Below the pieces are notes generated by a model, which worked only from the letters and a program-made list of their open reading frames with translations, was not told the origin of the DNA and did not search any database. Positions 17,286 through 26,306 of a stretch of 64,000 nucleotides of DNA are shown piece by piece (position 1 is the first letter of the stretch; each line of letters opens with the position of its first letter). Position numbers and translations under genes: made by a program. This DNA comes from Prolixibacteraceae bacterium (GTDB lineage: Bacteria > Bacteroidota > Bacteroidia > Bacteroidales > Prolixibacteraceae), in contig DOAQ01000036.1 in NCBI GenBank assembly GCA_003506435.1, positions 62,001 to 126,000 on the forward strand, given 5' to 3'.

Positions 17286-20200
17286 ATGAAAAAAAATCTG
17301 TTTTTACTATGCCGGCAAAGGCATGGGATTAGTAAAACGTTAATGATTATGAAACTAACTTTGAGCTTGTTATTGTTGGCTGTTGTGTCGTTCGCCACCG
17401 ATAGTTACAGCCAGTCTGCAAAACTGACACTAAAAATGGAAAACGCCACTCTGGTGGAAATTTTCCAGGAAATTGAACGTACCAGCGATATCGGGTTTCT
17501 TTTCAAGAACGATCAGTTGGATCTTAAGAAGAAATATATTGTTGATTTTGAGGATAATTCTGTTGAAGAAATTCTGAAATCCTTGTTGGGGGATAGGTAT
17601 TCCTATCAGTTCATTGGTAAAAATGTAGTTATCACTGTCAATGAAAAGATGAATGGTACTGTTCAGCAACAGAAAAATGTTACCGGAAAAGTTACAGATT
17701 CGTCCGGAACTCCGCTTCCGGGGGTTACAGTCGTGGTGAAAGGAACTTCCAACGGAATGGTTACCGATACAGATGGAAATTATGCGCTTTCCGGTATTCC
17801 ATCCGATGCAATCCTCGTCTTTTCGTTTGTGGGAATGAAGACGCAGGAAGTGAAGGCGGAAGGAAAGTCAATGATGAACGTGAAAATGGAAGAAGAAACC
17901 ATCGGAATTGACGAAGTTGTAGCTGTAGGATACGGCACACAGAAAAAAGTAAATCTGACAGGGGCAATAACCACTGCCGACATCAAAAAAATGGAGAACC
18001 GCCCTATTACCAATGCATCTCAGGCATTGCAGGGGTTGAATGGCATATATGTAAACCAGGCAGGCGGGCAACCGGGAAAAGATGCCGCTACGATACGGAT
18101 CAGGGGTGTTGGAACTTTAAATAATAACGACCCCTTGGTTTTGGTCGATGGCATCGCCTTTAGTCTAATGGATGTAAATCCGAATGATATTGAAAGTATT
18201 TCGGTTTTAAAAGATGCTGCTTCAACTGCCGTTTACGGGTCGAGGGCTGCCAACGGGGTTATCTTGGTAACCACTAAGCAAGGCAAGCGAAATCAGCCGT
18301 TCAGGGTCGATTACAATACCTATTTTGGTATTGAGCAACCTACTTACCTGCCCGATGTTGAATGGGATCCTATTAAATATATGGAATATAAAAACCAGGC
18401 TTTGACCAACGAAGGAAAGGCTATTGAATACAAATTGGAAGATATTGAAGAATACAGGAACGGAATGGATACCGATCCCTATACTTACCCTCAAACCAAC
18501 TGGTTCGATGAAATTTTGCGAAATGGTTTTATGCACGAGCATAATGTTACATTGTCGGGTGGGAGCGAAACCCATAATCTGGCATTGACTTTAGGCTATT
18601 TGAATCAGGATGGGATTCTGAACCACATCAAAGGTGAAAAATATACAATGGGTTTGAATGCAAAAGTCGATGTAACCAAATTTTTATCAGTAGGAGGTAA
18701 AATTTCAGGGGTTTACAGAAAGTATAATGAACCCTGGAACAACATGGATACCTACTGGCAAGGAATTTACCGTTCGCTGCCGATTTATCCGGTGCGGATT
18801 GCTGATGGACGTTACGGGAATTCATGGCTGCGTACGGCCGGGCAAAATACCTATCAAAACGTGGTTGAACGTTTGGAATCGGGGATAAACGATCATTTTC
18901 AGCAAAGGTTGTTGGCCAACCTTTTCGCCGATGTCAAACTGCCGTTCAATATTACGTATAAGATCAATCTGGCTGTTAATAAATACGATTACAAGAGGGA
19001 AAAATTCTCACCTATGGTAACACTGGTGAATCCCAAAACGCTTGAAGAACAGAAAGCGCGTCCCACAGCCGTTGGTTTTAGATACTATAACGACCAGTTG
19101 AATGCCACCGTATTCAATACTTTAGAATGGTCTAAAACAATTGCCAATAACCATAACCTTGGTGTTTTGGTCGGGAACAGTTATGAAAGTTTTAAGAGTT
19201 CTAATTTCGAGTCGGAGAAAGAATCAGCAATGGACAACACGCTTACCGATCTGGATGTATTTGTTTCAAATCCTCAGGTTGCAGGGAATTCTTCCGAATC
19301 GGCTATTCTTTCTTATTTTGGCCGCCTCAATTACAATTTCGGCGAAAAATATCTTTTCGAAGTAAACTTCCGGTACGATGGTTCATCAAGGTTTGCAAAA
19401 GGCAACCGCTGGGGATTTTTCCCTTCCTTTTCGTTAGGCTGGCGTATGGATCAGGAGAATTTTATGAAGAATATTACCTGGCTGTCAACCCTGAAGCCCC
19501 GGTTGTCATGGGGAAAAATAGGGAACCAGGAAATTGCTTTGTTTAGTTATGCCAATACTGTAGCCCTTGGAAAAGATTATTCTTTCGGGACCACAGTTAT
19601 GCAGGGGGCAGCAGTTACGGCCAGTTCCGACCCGAGAATTTCGTGGGAAACAACGACCATGACCAACTTCGGACTTGACGGTTCGTTGTTCGATGGTAAA
19701 CTGAGCTTTGTTGTCGACCTTTACAACAAAAAAACAGAAGACATTCTTCGTCCTGTTAATTTGCCGAGCCAGGTAGCCAACTGGACCGGGCCCACGAGCA
19801 ATATTGGGGAAGTCAATAATAAAGGTTTTGAATTTAGTGCAAACTATCATGGAAAACTTAATGAATTCTCGTATGAGGTAGGCGGAAATTTTGCCTACAA
19901 TAAAAACGAGGTCGTTAATCTCAACGGGCAACAGATCATTTCGGGACGTTACATCACTGCTGAAGGCCACCCGATCGACAGTTACTATATTTTGGAGGCA
20001 ATCGGTATCTTCCAGAGTACTGAAGAAGTTCAGGCTCACGCTTTTCAGAATGTCGCTACAAAAGCAGGTTACATTAAGTACAAAGACCAAAATGACGATA
20101 AAAAAATCGATGCAAATGACCGCGTCATTGTCGATGGAGTCGTTCCGAAACTTACCTATTCGTTCAATCTGGCTGTGGGGTATAAAGGGTTTGACCTTGC

Positions 20201-20627
20201 TGCATTATTTCAGGGAGTAGGCACTATTTATACCTATCCGCAGCATAACATCAGTTACCCGTTTTATAATGGGGCCGGCTTTACCAAACAGTGGGAAACT
20301 GAATCGTGGACAACAACCAACACCGATGCGGCACTGCCTATTCTGACAACAAGTACAGGGAATACGCTAAACTTCGATAACTCGACTTTCTGGCTACGGG
20401 ACGCTTCGTACCTTCGGCTGAAAAATCTGCAATTGAGTTATACTTTCCCTGATTTGATTTCGAAAAAATTGTCAATGAAAAGATTAAAAGTATTTGTTAA
20501 CGGGCAAAACCTTTTGACATTCTCCAAAATGGATGATTTTGATCCGGAAAAGAATATGAAAAACGACAACATATTCGAATATCCTTCATTGAAAATTTAT
20601 ACAATGGGCTTAAATGTAACTTTTTAA
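17286..20627 (+). CDS. SusC/RagA-family TonB-dependent receptor with STN domain (second)
   Basis: 1113-residue outer-membrane transporter. Signal segment LTLSLLLLAVVSFATDSYSQ, STN domain (about 45-115, ENATLVEIFQEIERTSDIGF), carboxypeptidase-regulatory-like domain (VTGKVTDSSGTPLPGVTVVV), EEVVA-type segment (IDEVVAVGYGTQKKVNLTGA), plug motif DAASTAVYGSRAANGVILVTT, barrel and aromatic end (GLNVTF). It shares domain order with the SusC at 1665 but diverges strongly in the barrel and plug loops, implying a different ligand or a different part of the same ligand. It is paired with the SusD gene downstream and, through STN, with FecR at 16211. Confidence 0.95.
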   Translation: MKKNLFLLCRQRHGISKTLMIMKLTLSLLLLAVVSFATDSYSQSAKLTLKMENATLVEIFQEIERTSDIGFLFKNDQLDLKKKYIVDFEDNSVEEILKSLLGDRYSYQFIGKNVVITVNEKMNGTVQQQKNVTGKVTDSSGTPLPGVTVVVKGTSNGMVTDTDGNYALSGIPSDAILVFSFVGMKTQEVKAEGKSMMNVKMEEETIGIDEVVAVGYGTQKKVNLTGAITTADIKKMENRPITNASQALQGLNGIYVNQAGGQPGKDAATIRIRGVGTLNNNDPLVLVDGIAFSLMDVNPNDIESISVLKDAASTAVYGSRAANGVILVTTKQGKRNQPFRVDYNTYFGIEQPTYLPDVEWDPIKYMEYKNQALTNEGKAIEYKLEDIEEYRNGMDTDPYTYPQTNWFDEILRNGFMHEHNVTLSGGSETHNLALTLGYLNQDGILNHIKGEKYTMGLNAKVDVTKFLSVGGKISGVYRKYNEPWNNMDTYWQGIYRSLPIYPVRIADGRYGNSWLRTAGQNTYQNVVERLESGINDHFQQRLLANLFADVKLPFNITYKINLAVNKYDYKREKFSPMVTLVNPKTLEEQKARPTAVGFRYYNDQLNATVFNTLEWSKTIANNHNLGVLVGNSYESFKSSNFESEKESAMDNTLTDLDVFVSNPQVAGNSSESAILSYFGRLNYNFGEKYLFEVNFRYDGSSRFAKGNRWGFFPSFSLGWRMDQENFMKNITWLSTLKPRLSWGKIGNQEIALFSYANTVALGKDYSFGTTVMQGAAVTASSDPRISWETTTMTNFGLDGSLFDGKLSFVVDLYNKKTEDILRPVNLPSQVANWTGPTSNIGEVNNKGFEFSANYHGKLNEFSYEVGGNFAYNKNEVVNLNGQQIISGRYITAEGHPIDSYYILEAIGIFQSTEEVQAHAFQNVATKAGYIKYKDQNDDKKIDANDRVIVDGVVPKLTYSFNLAVGYKGFDLAALFQGVGTIYTYPQHNISYPFYNGAGFTKQWETESWTTTNTDAALPILTTSTGNTLNFDNSTFWLRDASYLRLKNLQLSYTFPDLISKKLSMKRLKVFVNGQNLLTFSKMDDFDPEKNMKNDNIFEYPSLKIYTMGLNVTF

Positions 20628-20639
20628 AAAATGAGTCTT

Positions 20640-22193
20640 ATGAAAAACACAAAAATACTTTTTGCAGCATTGGCAGGCATCATGCTCCTTTTTGGCTGTA
20701 ATGAAAGCCTGCTGGATATTTATCCGAAAAATAAATTTACCGAGGATATTTTCTGGAAAACCGAGGTGCAGGCCGATGCAGGGTTGGCTGCATGTTACCA
20801 GAATTTAAGGGAAACCGGTATTTACGGAGGCGGAAGCTGGGCAACGCCACTTTGGGAAGAAGCGGCTACGCCAAATGCCTCGGATTACAACAGTTCGTCC
20901 GGTTTTTTTCATATCGGTAACGGAACTCATGACGCATCAAACTGTGCAATTATTAATACCCGGTGGAAACATTGCTACCAGGGAATTGGCAGGTGCAACA
21001 CCCTTCTGGATAAAATTGGAGATACTCCTGTAAAAGAAGCAAAAAAGGCACAGATGATTGCCGAAACAAAGTTCCTCAGGGCGATACATTACAGTTTGTT
21101 GATTAACTATTACGGCGATGTTCCTCTTATTACCGAGGCTCCGGTACTTGAGCATAAAATCCTGCCTCGTTCACCCAAAGCGGATGTATTTGCCCTGATT
21201 ATAAAAGATCTCGACGAAGCTGCGGCCGTACTTCCTGAAACAGCTTCGCTCAAAGGCAAACCGACCAAGGGCGCTGCCATTTCGTTAAAAGCGAGAGAAT
21301 ACCTTTATCACGGGAAATATGCCGAAGCGGCTGTTGCAGCAAAACAGGTTATGGATATGAATAAATACAGCCTTTTTGCCAATTATCGCGACCTGTTTAT
21401 GCCTGCAAATGAAAATAATAACGAGGTAATTTTTGATGTGCAATACCTTTATCCAAACTATTGTCATTCATTCGATCTGATTGTGCGCCAGTACAACACC
21501 AATGCGCCGTTACGCGGATTGGTTGATGCGTACCTGATGGCCGATGGCTCAACAATTCAGGAATCACCTCTGTACAAAACTGCGACCTATTGGGAAAACC
21601 GTGATCCGCGTTTCAGAATGACCTTAGTTTGGCCCGGTTCCAAATATCAGGGGAAAACTGTAACTACTACACGGTTTGCCTTTACCGGATACACCTTCAA
21701 AAAATATGGTGTTTATGACGAGGACAACCAATACAACGCAACGGTTCTGAATTCGGGTCAATCCGATATCAATTATATTGTACTGCGTTATGCTGACATC
21801 CTGTTGATGTATGCCGAAGCAAAGACCGAGCTGAACCAAATCGACCAAAGTGTTTACAATGCAATAAATCTGGTGCGTGCAAGGGCTGGCATGCCGGTCA
21901 TCCAATCGACCGACCCCACGAAACCCACTTACGTAGCTATGGGCAACCAGGCTAAAATGCGTGAGGTAATCCGCCTTGAACGAAGAATCGAATTTGCCGG
22001 AGAAGGTTATTATTATATGGATATTTTAAGATGGAAAACGGCTGAAACTGTAATGAACGGCCCGGTTTATACCTATAACAATACTCAGTTGCTGGTGAGG
22101 AAATTTAACAAAGACAGAGACTATTTATGGCCTGTGCCTTCGTATGAAATGCAGGAAAACCCGAACCTTGCCCCCAACAATCCGGGTTGGTAA
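20640..22193 (+). CDS. SusD/RagB-family surface lipoprotein (second)
   Basis: Ligand-binding partner of the preceding SusC. Lipoprotein signal MKNTKILFAALAGIMLLFGC with Cys at about 20. SusD signatures: AETKFLRAIHYSLLINYYGDVPLI, YADILLMYAEAKTELNQ, NLVRARAGMP and the C-terminal WPVPSYEMQENPNLAPNNPGW. ATG 20640 gives a canonical lipoprotein signal and 12-nt spacing from SusC, the same spacing as in the first pair; ATG 20631, three codons upstream, is possible. A strong terminator follows 6 nt after the stop, so susCD is the end of this transcription unit. Confidence 0.94.
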   Translation: MKNTKILFAALAGIMLLFGCNESLLDIYPKNKFTEDIFWKTEVQADAGLAACYQNLRETGIYGGGSWATPLWEEAATPNASDYNSSSGFFHIGNGTHDASNCAIINTRWKHCYQGIGRCNTLLDKIGDTPVKEAKKAQMIAETKFLRAIHYSLLINYYGDVPLITEAPVLEHKILPRSPKADVFALIIKDLDEAAAVLPETASLKGKPTKGAAISLKAREYLYHGKYAEAAVAAKQVMDMNKYSLFANYRDLFMPANENNNEVIFDVQYLYPNYCHSFDLIVRQYNTNAPLRGLVDAYLMADGSTIQESPLYKTATYWENRDPRFRMTLVWPGSKYQGKTVTTTRFAFTGYTFKKYGVYDEDNQYNATVLNSGQSDINYIVLRYADILLMYAEAKTELNQIDQSVYNAINLVRARAGMPVIQSTDPTKPTYVAMGNQAKMREVIRLERRIEFAGEGYYYMDILRWKTAETVMNGPVYTYNNTQLLVRKFNKDRDYLWPVPSYEMQENPNLAPNNPGW

Positions 22194-22199
22194 CTCTTT

Positions 22200-22239
22200 A
22201 AAGTCCGCCGGGGGATAAATCTCCCCGGCGGACTTTTTT
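22200..22239 (+). terminator. Strong rho-independent terminator after second susD
   Basis: Perfect 14-bp GC-rich stem AAAGTCCGCCGGGG ... CCCCGGCGGACTTT with a 9-nt loop followed by TTT, starting 6 nt after the SusD stop. It is the clearest terminator in the left region and separates the second SusCD unit from the following genes. Confidence 0.93.
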
Positions 22240-22295
22240 AAATTCTATTCTTCAAATAAATTCTAGAAATGATTTAAGTAATAAGAATAAAACGG

Positions 22296-23204
22296 ATGAA
22301 AAGTAGTTTAAAATCAATCATTATACTGGTATTAATCTTAGTTGTTAATTCCTGTGAAAACAAATCAAAAACATTACTTGAAAGTTGGAGCGTAGGAACA
22401 TCAAGCGGATTATTTACAGAATTCTCACAGAAAGAATTTGACGAATTTAAAAGCAATGGAATTGACTGTCTGGAACTGAATTCAGGAATTCTTCAGGAGA
22501 AGTCTGACCAGGAAAGAGAGTTGTGGTGTAACGACTTTAAAGAAAAGGCTGATAAAGCAGACTTAAAAGTATGGTCGGTTCATTTACCATACAGCCGCAT
22601 GCTCGACCTTTCGGTTACCGACGAAGAAACCAGAAATAACATGATTCATGAATGTGTGAAGATCATTTCTTTATGCAAGCGGTTAAAGCCGGACAAATAT
22701 ATAATCCATCCAAGTTCTGAACCTATCGAAGATTCAATAAGAACCGCACGGATAGAAAACAGCATCGCTTCACTAAAGATTTTAAACGAGGAAGTTAAAA
22801 AACAGAATGCGCAATTAGTTGTTGAATGTTTGCCCCGTACATGTTTGGGAAATACCTCGGAAGAATTGTTGCAGATTGTCAACTCTGTTGGGAATGGCAT
22901 TGGGGTGTGCTTTGATTCCAATCATTTGTTAAAAGAAAAACCGGAAGAATTTGTAGCGAAGACCGGGCATCTGATCTCTACCGTACATATCTCGGATTAT
23001 GACGGAATAGATGAGAGACACTGGTTGCCCGGGAAAGGCGTAATAAACTGGACAAATGTTGTTTCAGAATTGGTTAAAAGTGACTACCAGGGACCGTTCA
23101 TGTTTGAAGTTTCTGCAAGAAACAATCCGGGTGTGACCACAAAGGACCTTGTCAGTTCATGGCAGCAGATAAAAAGCAATTACTATAAAACAATAATCCG
23201 ATAA
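22296..23204 (+). CDS. Sugar phosphate isomerase/epimerase-family lipoprotein (AP endonuclease 2-like TIM barrel)
   Basis: 302 residues with a lipoprotein signal (SIIILVLILVVNSC). The body is a xylose-isomerase-like TIM barrel: LVVECLPRTCLGN (metal Glu), GVCFDSNHLL (Asp and His), TVHISDYDGIDERHWLPGKGVINW (His cluster) and PFMFEVSAR (terminal Glu), a full divalent metal set as in sugar or inosose isomerases/epimerases/dehydratases. Being exported as a lipoprotein is unusual for an isomerase but recurs in Bacteroidota polysaccharide loci. It stands alone between a terminator and the convergent regulator gene, so it may have its own promoter. Confidence 0.8.
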   Translation: MKSSLKSIIILVLILVVNSCENKSKTLLESWSVGTSSGLFTEFSQKEFDEFKSNGIDCLELNSGILQEKSDQERELWCNDFKEKADKADLKVWSVHLPYSRMLDLSVTDEETRNNMIHECVKIISLCKRLKPDKYIIHPSSEPIEDSIRTARIENSIASLKILNEEVKKQNAQLVVECLPRTCLGNTSEELLQIVNSVGNGIGVCFDSNHLLKEKPEEFVAKTGHLISTVHISDYDGIDERHWLPGKGVINWTNVVSELVKSDYQGPFMFEVSARNNPGVTTKDLVSSWQQIKSNYYKTIIR

Positions 23205-23271
23205 TTTTTAAGCGAAATAGTGCATATATACGTTCTTTGACAATATTTGCTCATTGAAACATCGGTGATGG

Positions 23272-23844
23272 TTAGGTGGCCGATAATATATACAGGACAA
23301 ACATTTTTGCAGTTGTATTGGCATAGTTATGTGGCACATGAGGAATGGTTCCATTAAAAAATAAGGAATCCCCTTCCCTGAGGATGTAAGAGTTTTCTCC
23401 CAATATATATTTCACCTCTCCCTGTAGCATCAGTAAATAGGTGTATCCATCCGTTGTGACTTTGTCTCTTTGTGCATCAGGCTTAAGTTCCAGTATATTA
23501 AACTGGAAACTTACATTGCCGACGTTTTCAGTAAGAATAGAGAAATATTCAAAACCTACGGCGTCTTCTTTTTCAATCCTTGAATAGTCTTCTTTCTTTC
23601 TATAGATCAACGGGGCAGAGCTTTGATTTTCTATTTCTTTAAAAAAACCGGAATAATCAACTTCCAATGCATTGATAATTTGGATCAATACAGGTAGAGA
23701 TGGAATGGTCCTGTTGTTCTCAATTTGCGAAAGTAACCCCTTGCTGATTTTTGCCTTGATTGCCAATTCTATCAACTTGATTTTTTTTTGAATCCGGATA
23801 TCTTTTAGCCTTCTTCCAATTAATAAAAGAATATTGTTGTCCAT
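23272..23844 (-). CDS. XRE-family transcriptional regulator with C-terminal cupin domain
   Basis: 190-residue DNA-binding regulator. N-terminal helix-turn-helix (about 8-62): LKDIRIQKKIKLIELAIKAK, then ISKGLLSQIENNRTIPSLPVL. C-terminal cupin (about 105-185): LELKPDAQRDKVTTDGYTYLLMLQGEVKY and EGDSLFFNGTIPHVPHNYA, a small-molecule sensing barrel. It is divergent from the organophosphate-antiporter-type permease operon, so it probably controls that operon by binding in the shared 254-nt region and responding to a pathway intermediate. Members of this family commonly regulate catabolism of small organic compounds. Confidence 0.9.
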   Translation of the reverse strand: MDNNILLLIGRRLKDIRIQKKIKLIELAIKAKISKGLLSQIENNRTIPSLPVLIQIINALEVDYSGFFKEIENQSSAPLIYRKKEDYSRIEKEDAVGFEYFSILTENVGNVSFQFNILELKPDAQRDKVTTDGYTYLLMLQGEVKYILGENSYILREGDSLFFNGTIPHVPHNYANTTAKMFVLYILSAT

Positions 23845-24098
23845 ATCTGTGTTTATAAATACTAAACTCTAAAATTATATTTTTATTTTTATTAATATTG
23901 TTTCCATGAAAAATATTTTATATTTGTCATGTGTTCAGTGTTTGAATGATTGTTTTTGTTTTTATTCGGCAGTTGTGTGTTTTGTTTTTTATTTATTTGT
24001 TTATTATTTGTAAACTTTATTTCAGCGAATCTATTTTTACGATATCAGGATTTTCATAAAGTCATAAAAGTATCATAAATCTTAAAAAAGAAAAAACA
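23845..24098. promoter_or_regulatory. Divergent control region between XRE-cupin gene and permease operon
   Basis: A very AT-rich 254-nt region with no open reading frame. It holds a good plus-strand promoter (23897-23926), an inverted repeat GTTTA-N7-TAAAC at 23999-24015, and three direct CATAAA repeats at 24055, 24063 and 24074, just before the permease start. The last two elements are candidate operators for the cupin regulator. The predicted leader before the permease is about 165 nt. Confidence 0.45.
23897..23926 (+). promoter_or_regulatory. Bacteroidota-type promoter for permease operon
   Basis: ATTG at 23897-23900, 18-nt spacer, then TATATTTG at 23919-23926, a full match to the TAnnTTTG -7 box. 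Transcription would start near 23931-23933, before the permease at 24099. Confidence 0.55.
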
Positions 24099-25376
24099 AT
24101 GATCCAGCCAGGTTATACTTCTGCAAAATGGCGCATGTTAATTGCTACCATGTTTTGTTACCTGTTTTACTATACAGGGAGACAAACTTTTGGTTTTGCA
24201 ATTCCGTTCATTGAAGAAGAACTTGGCTTTAGCAAAACCACACTGGGGTATATGGGTACTGCATTGTTGTGGTCTTATGCCATCGGTCAGGCTGTGAACG
24301 GGAACCTTGCCGACAAATTTGGCGGACGTGTGATGATGAGCTTTGGCGCAGTTCTTTCATGCTGCTTTAACTGGGTAGTCAGTTTTGGCAATAGCTTCCT
24401 GGGTATTTTTATTCCGTGGGTTGGCAACGGTTTTGTCCAGTCGATGGGCATGGCACCGGGTAGTAAAATATTGTCAAACTGGTTTGGGAACAAAGAACGG
24501 GGCATTGCGTTTGGGTTGTTTTTGTTCGCGGCAGGCATGTCGTCAATATTGGCGTATGTTACCCCGCTGGTCGTTTTGAAAGTATTCGGCCTCGACTGGC
24601 GGTGGATTTTCCGGCTGCCGGTTTTGTTGTTACTGGTTGGCGGGGTCGTTTTTTACCTGGTTGTACGCGACCGCCCCGAAGACCTTGGTTTTACTCCGCC
24701 AAACGAACCTGCCGAAGATGATAAACTACTTGGTACAAGTGAGGAAGTGTCTTCAGAAACATCTTCCCAGCGCTATAAGTCGGTACTGAAAAACTGGCGG
24801 TTTATGGCTGCAAGCATTGCCATCGGGTTTCAGAGTTCGGCACGCTACGGACTATTGATCTGGGTACCGGTTCATTTTCTCGGCAAAGACTGGCAGAACT
24901 CCGATTCGGCCTGGATAAGTGTTGCGCTTCCCGTAGGAATGGCCTTTGGCGCTGTTACCGGCGGATGGATATCCGATAAAATATTTAATTCGGTCCGGTG
25001 GAAGCTGATCACTACGTTTATGGGGCTGGGGGCAATTGTATCGATGATTATGTTTTTTCTCCCCAAAGACCATTGGTTGGGGATATCTGTCTTATTTCTA
25101 TGTGGATTCTTCGTTTACGGATCGCAATCTGCATTTTGGGCGTTATGCCCCGATTTACTGGGTCGGCAGCGGGTTGGCACCGGCGTTGGTATCATGGATT
25201 TTTTTGCCTACCTGTTTGCCGGGTTGGTTTGCCCGTTAATTGGTAAGATGATCGAATCGCACCAGATTCTCGATTCTTCAACCGGCCTGATGGTCAGTCA
25301 TACGGCCGTCATATTCCCGGTTGTAGCTGCTTCGTGCACTGTATCTGCACTTTTAGTAATGTTTATTAAGCGTTAA
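24099..25376 (+). CDS. MFS transporter, organophosphate:Pi antiporter (GlpT/UhpT) type
   Basis: 425-residue inner-membrane permease with about 12 hydrophobic segments. Early signature FCYLFYYTGRQTFGFAIPFIEEELGFSKTTLG and GQAVNGNLADKFGGR, plus NKERGIAFGLFLFAAGMSS, match the OPA family (GlpT, UhpT, PgtP), which exchange phosphate for organophosphates. It is the first gene of the operon controlled by the divergent XRE-cupin regulator and precedes the citrate-synthase-like and dehydrogenase genes, so it probably imports the compound they degrade, a phosphate ester, phosphonate or similar anion. A second OPA-type permease lies at 47773. Confidence 0.82.
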   Translation: MIQPGYTSAKWRMLIATMFCYLFYYTGRQTFGFAIPFIEEELGFSKTTLGYMGTALLWSYAIGQAVNGNLADKFGGRVMMSFGAVLSCCFNWVVSFGNSFLGIFIPWVGNGFVQSMGMAPGSKILSNWFGNKERGIAFGLFLFAAGMSSILAYVTPLVVLKVFGLDWRWIFRLPVLLLLVGGVVFYLVVRDRPEDLGFTPPNEPAEDDKLLGTSEEVSSETSSQRYKSVLKNWRFMAASIAIGFQSSARYGLLIWVPVHFLGKDWQNSDSAWISVALPVGMAFGAVTGGWISDKIFNSVRWKLITTFMGLGAIVSMIMFFLPKDHWLGISVLFLCGFFVYGSQSAFWALCPDLLGRQRVGTGVGIMDFFAYLFAGLVCPLIGKMIESHQILDSSTGLMVSHTAVIFPVVAASCTVSALLVMFIKR

Positions 25377-25409
25377 GTATATTAATTTTTTTAAAGAAAG
25401 GAGTTAAGA

Positions 25410-26306
25410 ATGGATAGAAACCCATTATTCCAAAGGAAAACAGCGATTTCATTTAAAACAGAAAAGAAAACAGTCATGCGCGGGTATGATTTGAGCGAAC
25501 TGGCTGAAGAAGAATATTCTTTTTGCGATGCGCTGTTTATTTTGTTCCAGAACAGGATACCGACTGAGAACGAAGAAAAAATGCTCAACTATGAAATGGG
25601 CGTTTTTATTGAACATTCCATGTCGCCATCGGCTGTTGCTGCGATAGGTGTAGCCACAGGCCGACCAAACCTTCCATGCAGTATTGCTGCATCAATAACG
25701 ACTTTTGGCGGTGTTCACGGACCAGGGGCAGCCCATGGCTATATGCTGAACAAATACATCGAACGCGCTTATCAGGAAGGTAAAACCCTCGATGAAATGG
25801 CTAAAATATTAGTCGATGAATACCTCGACAATAAAAAGCCTGTGATGGGGATGGGGCAACCTCAGCACATCGACAGTGACCCACGGGCTGAACCTATTCA
25901 CATCAAGCAGGAAGAACTGGGTGTCGGCGGTGTTTACCTCGAATTCCAGCGGGCCGTCGAAAAGTATTTTCATGCCCGCAGAGAAAAGGACGGACAATCG
26001 TATGTGGGGGTCAATGTCGTGGGCTCGGGCAATACAGCTTTATGCGACATCGGTTTTGCACCGAATGCCGCATGGTGTATCGGTAGCGTTTGCCGTGGCT
26101 TCAGTTGCTCGGCACATGCTTTATTCAATATGAAAAAAGGGCGTGCTTGGGGTGCGTCCCGGCAGGAACCCATGGTTCAGATGATTGACCTGAGTATGAT
26201 AAAATACATAGGCCCGGAAGACCGGAGAGTGCCAAAACAATCAGAAAGACAAGAATATGCAAGAAAACAAAAAGAGGAAGGAGAATATAAAAAATGGATG
26301 ATTTAA
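25410..26306 (+). CDS. Citrate synthase / citryl-CoA lyase-fold protein 1, atypical active site
   Basis: 298 residues recognisable as citrate-synthase fold: MRGYDLSELAEEEYSFCDALFILF near the start, FGGVHGPGAAHGYML (first active-site His region, H103), MGMGQPQHIDSDPRAEP matching the usual GFGHR..DPR block, and NVVGSGNTALCDIGF plus CRGFSCSAHAL matching the NVD...R.xG..AH block. By eye the second catalytic His is Gln150 and the catalytic Asp is Val204, so ordinary synthase chemistry is doubtful. It has a strong Shine-Dalgarno AAAGGAG at 25397-25403. Its 3' end overlaps the next gene by 13 nt, which encodes a divergent paralogue, so the two may form one complex. Confidence 0.75.
   Translation: MDRNPLFQRKTAISFKTEKKTVMRGYDLSELAEEEYSFCDALFILFQNRIPTENEEKMLNYEMGVFIEHSMSPSAVAAIGVATGRPNLPCSIAASITTFGGVHGPGAAHGYMLNKYIERAYQEGKTLDEMAKILVDEYLDNKKPVMGMGQPQHIDSDPRAEPIHIKQEELGVGGVYLEFQRAVEKYFHARREKDGQSYVGVNVVGSGNTALCDIGFAPNAAWCIGSVCRGFSCSAHALFNMKKGRAWGASRQEPMVQMIDLSMIKYIGPEDRRVPKQSERQEYARKQKEEGEYKKWMI

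Noticed and set aside
23231..23262. GTTCTTTGACA-like string resembling the rRNA leader of Bacteroidota
   Set aside because: No rRNA gene or antitermination context follows; probably chance in the gap between convergent genes.
24055..24079. CATAAA repeats as a CRISPR-like array
   Set aside because: Only three short 6-nt units with 2- and 5-nt gaps; more like an operator.
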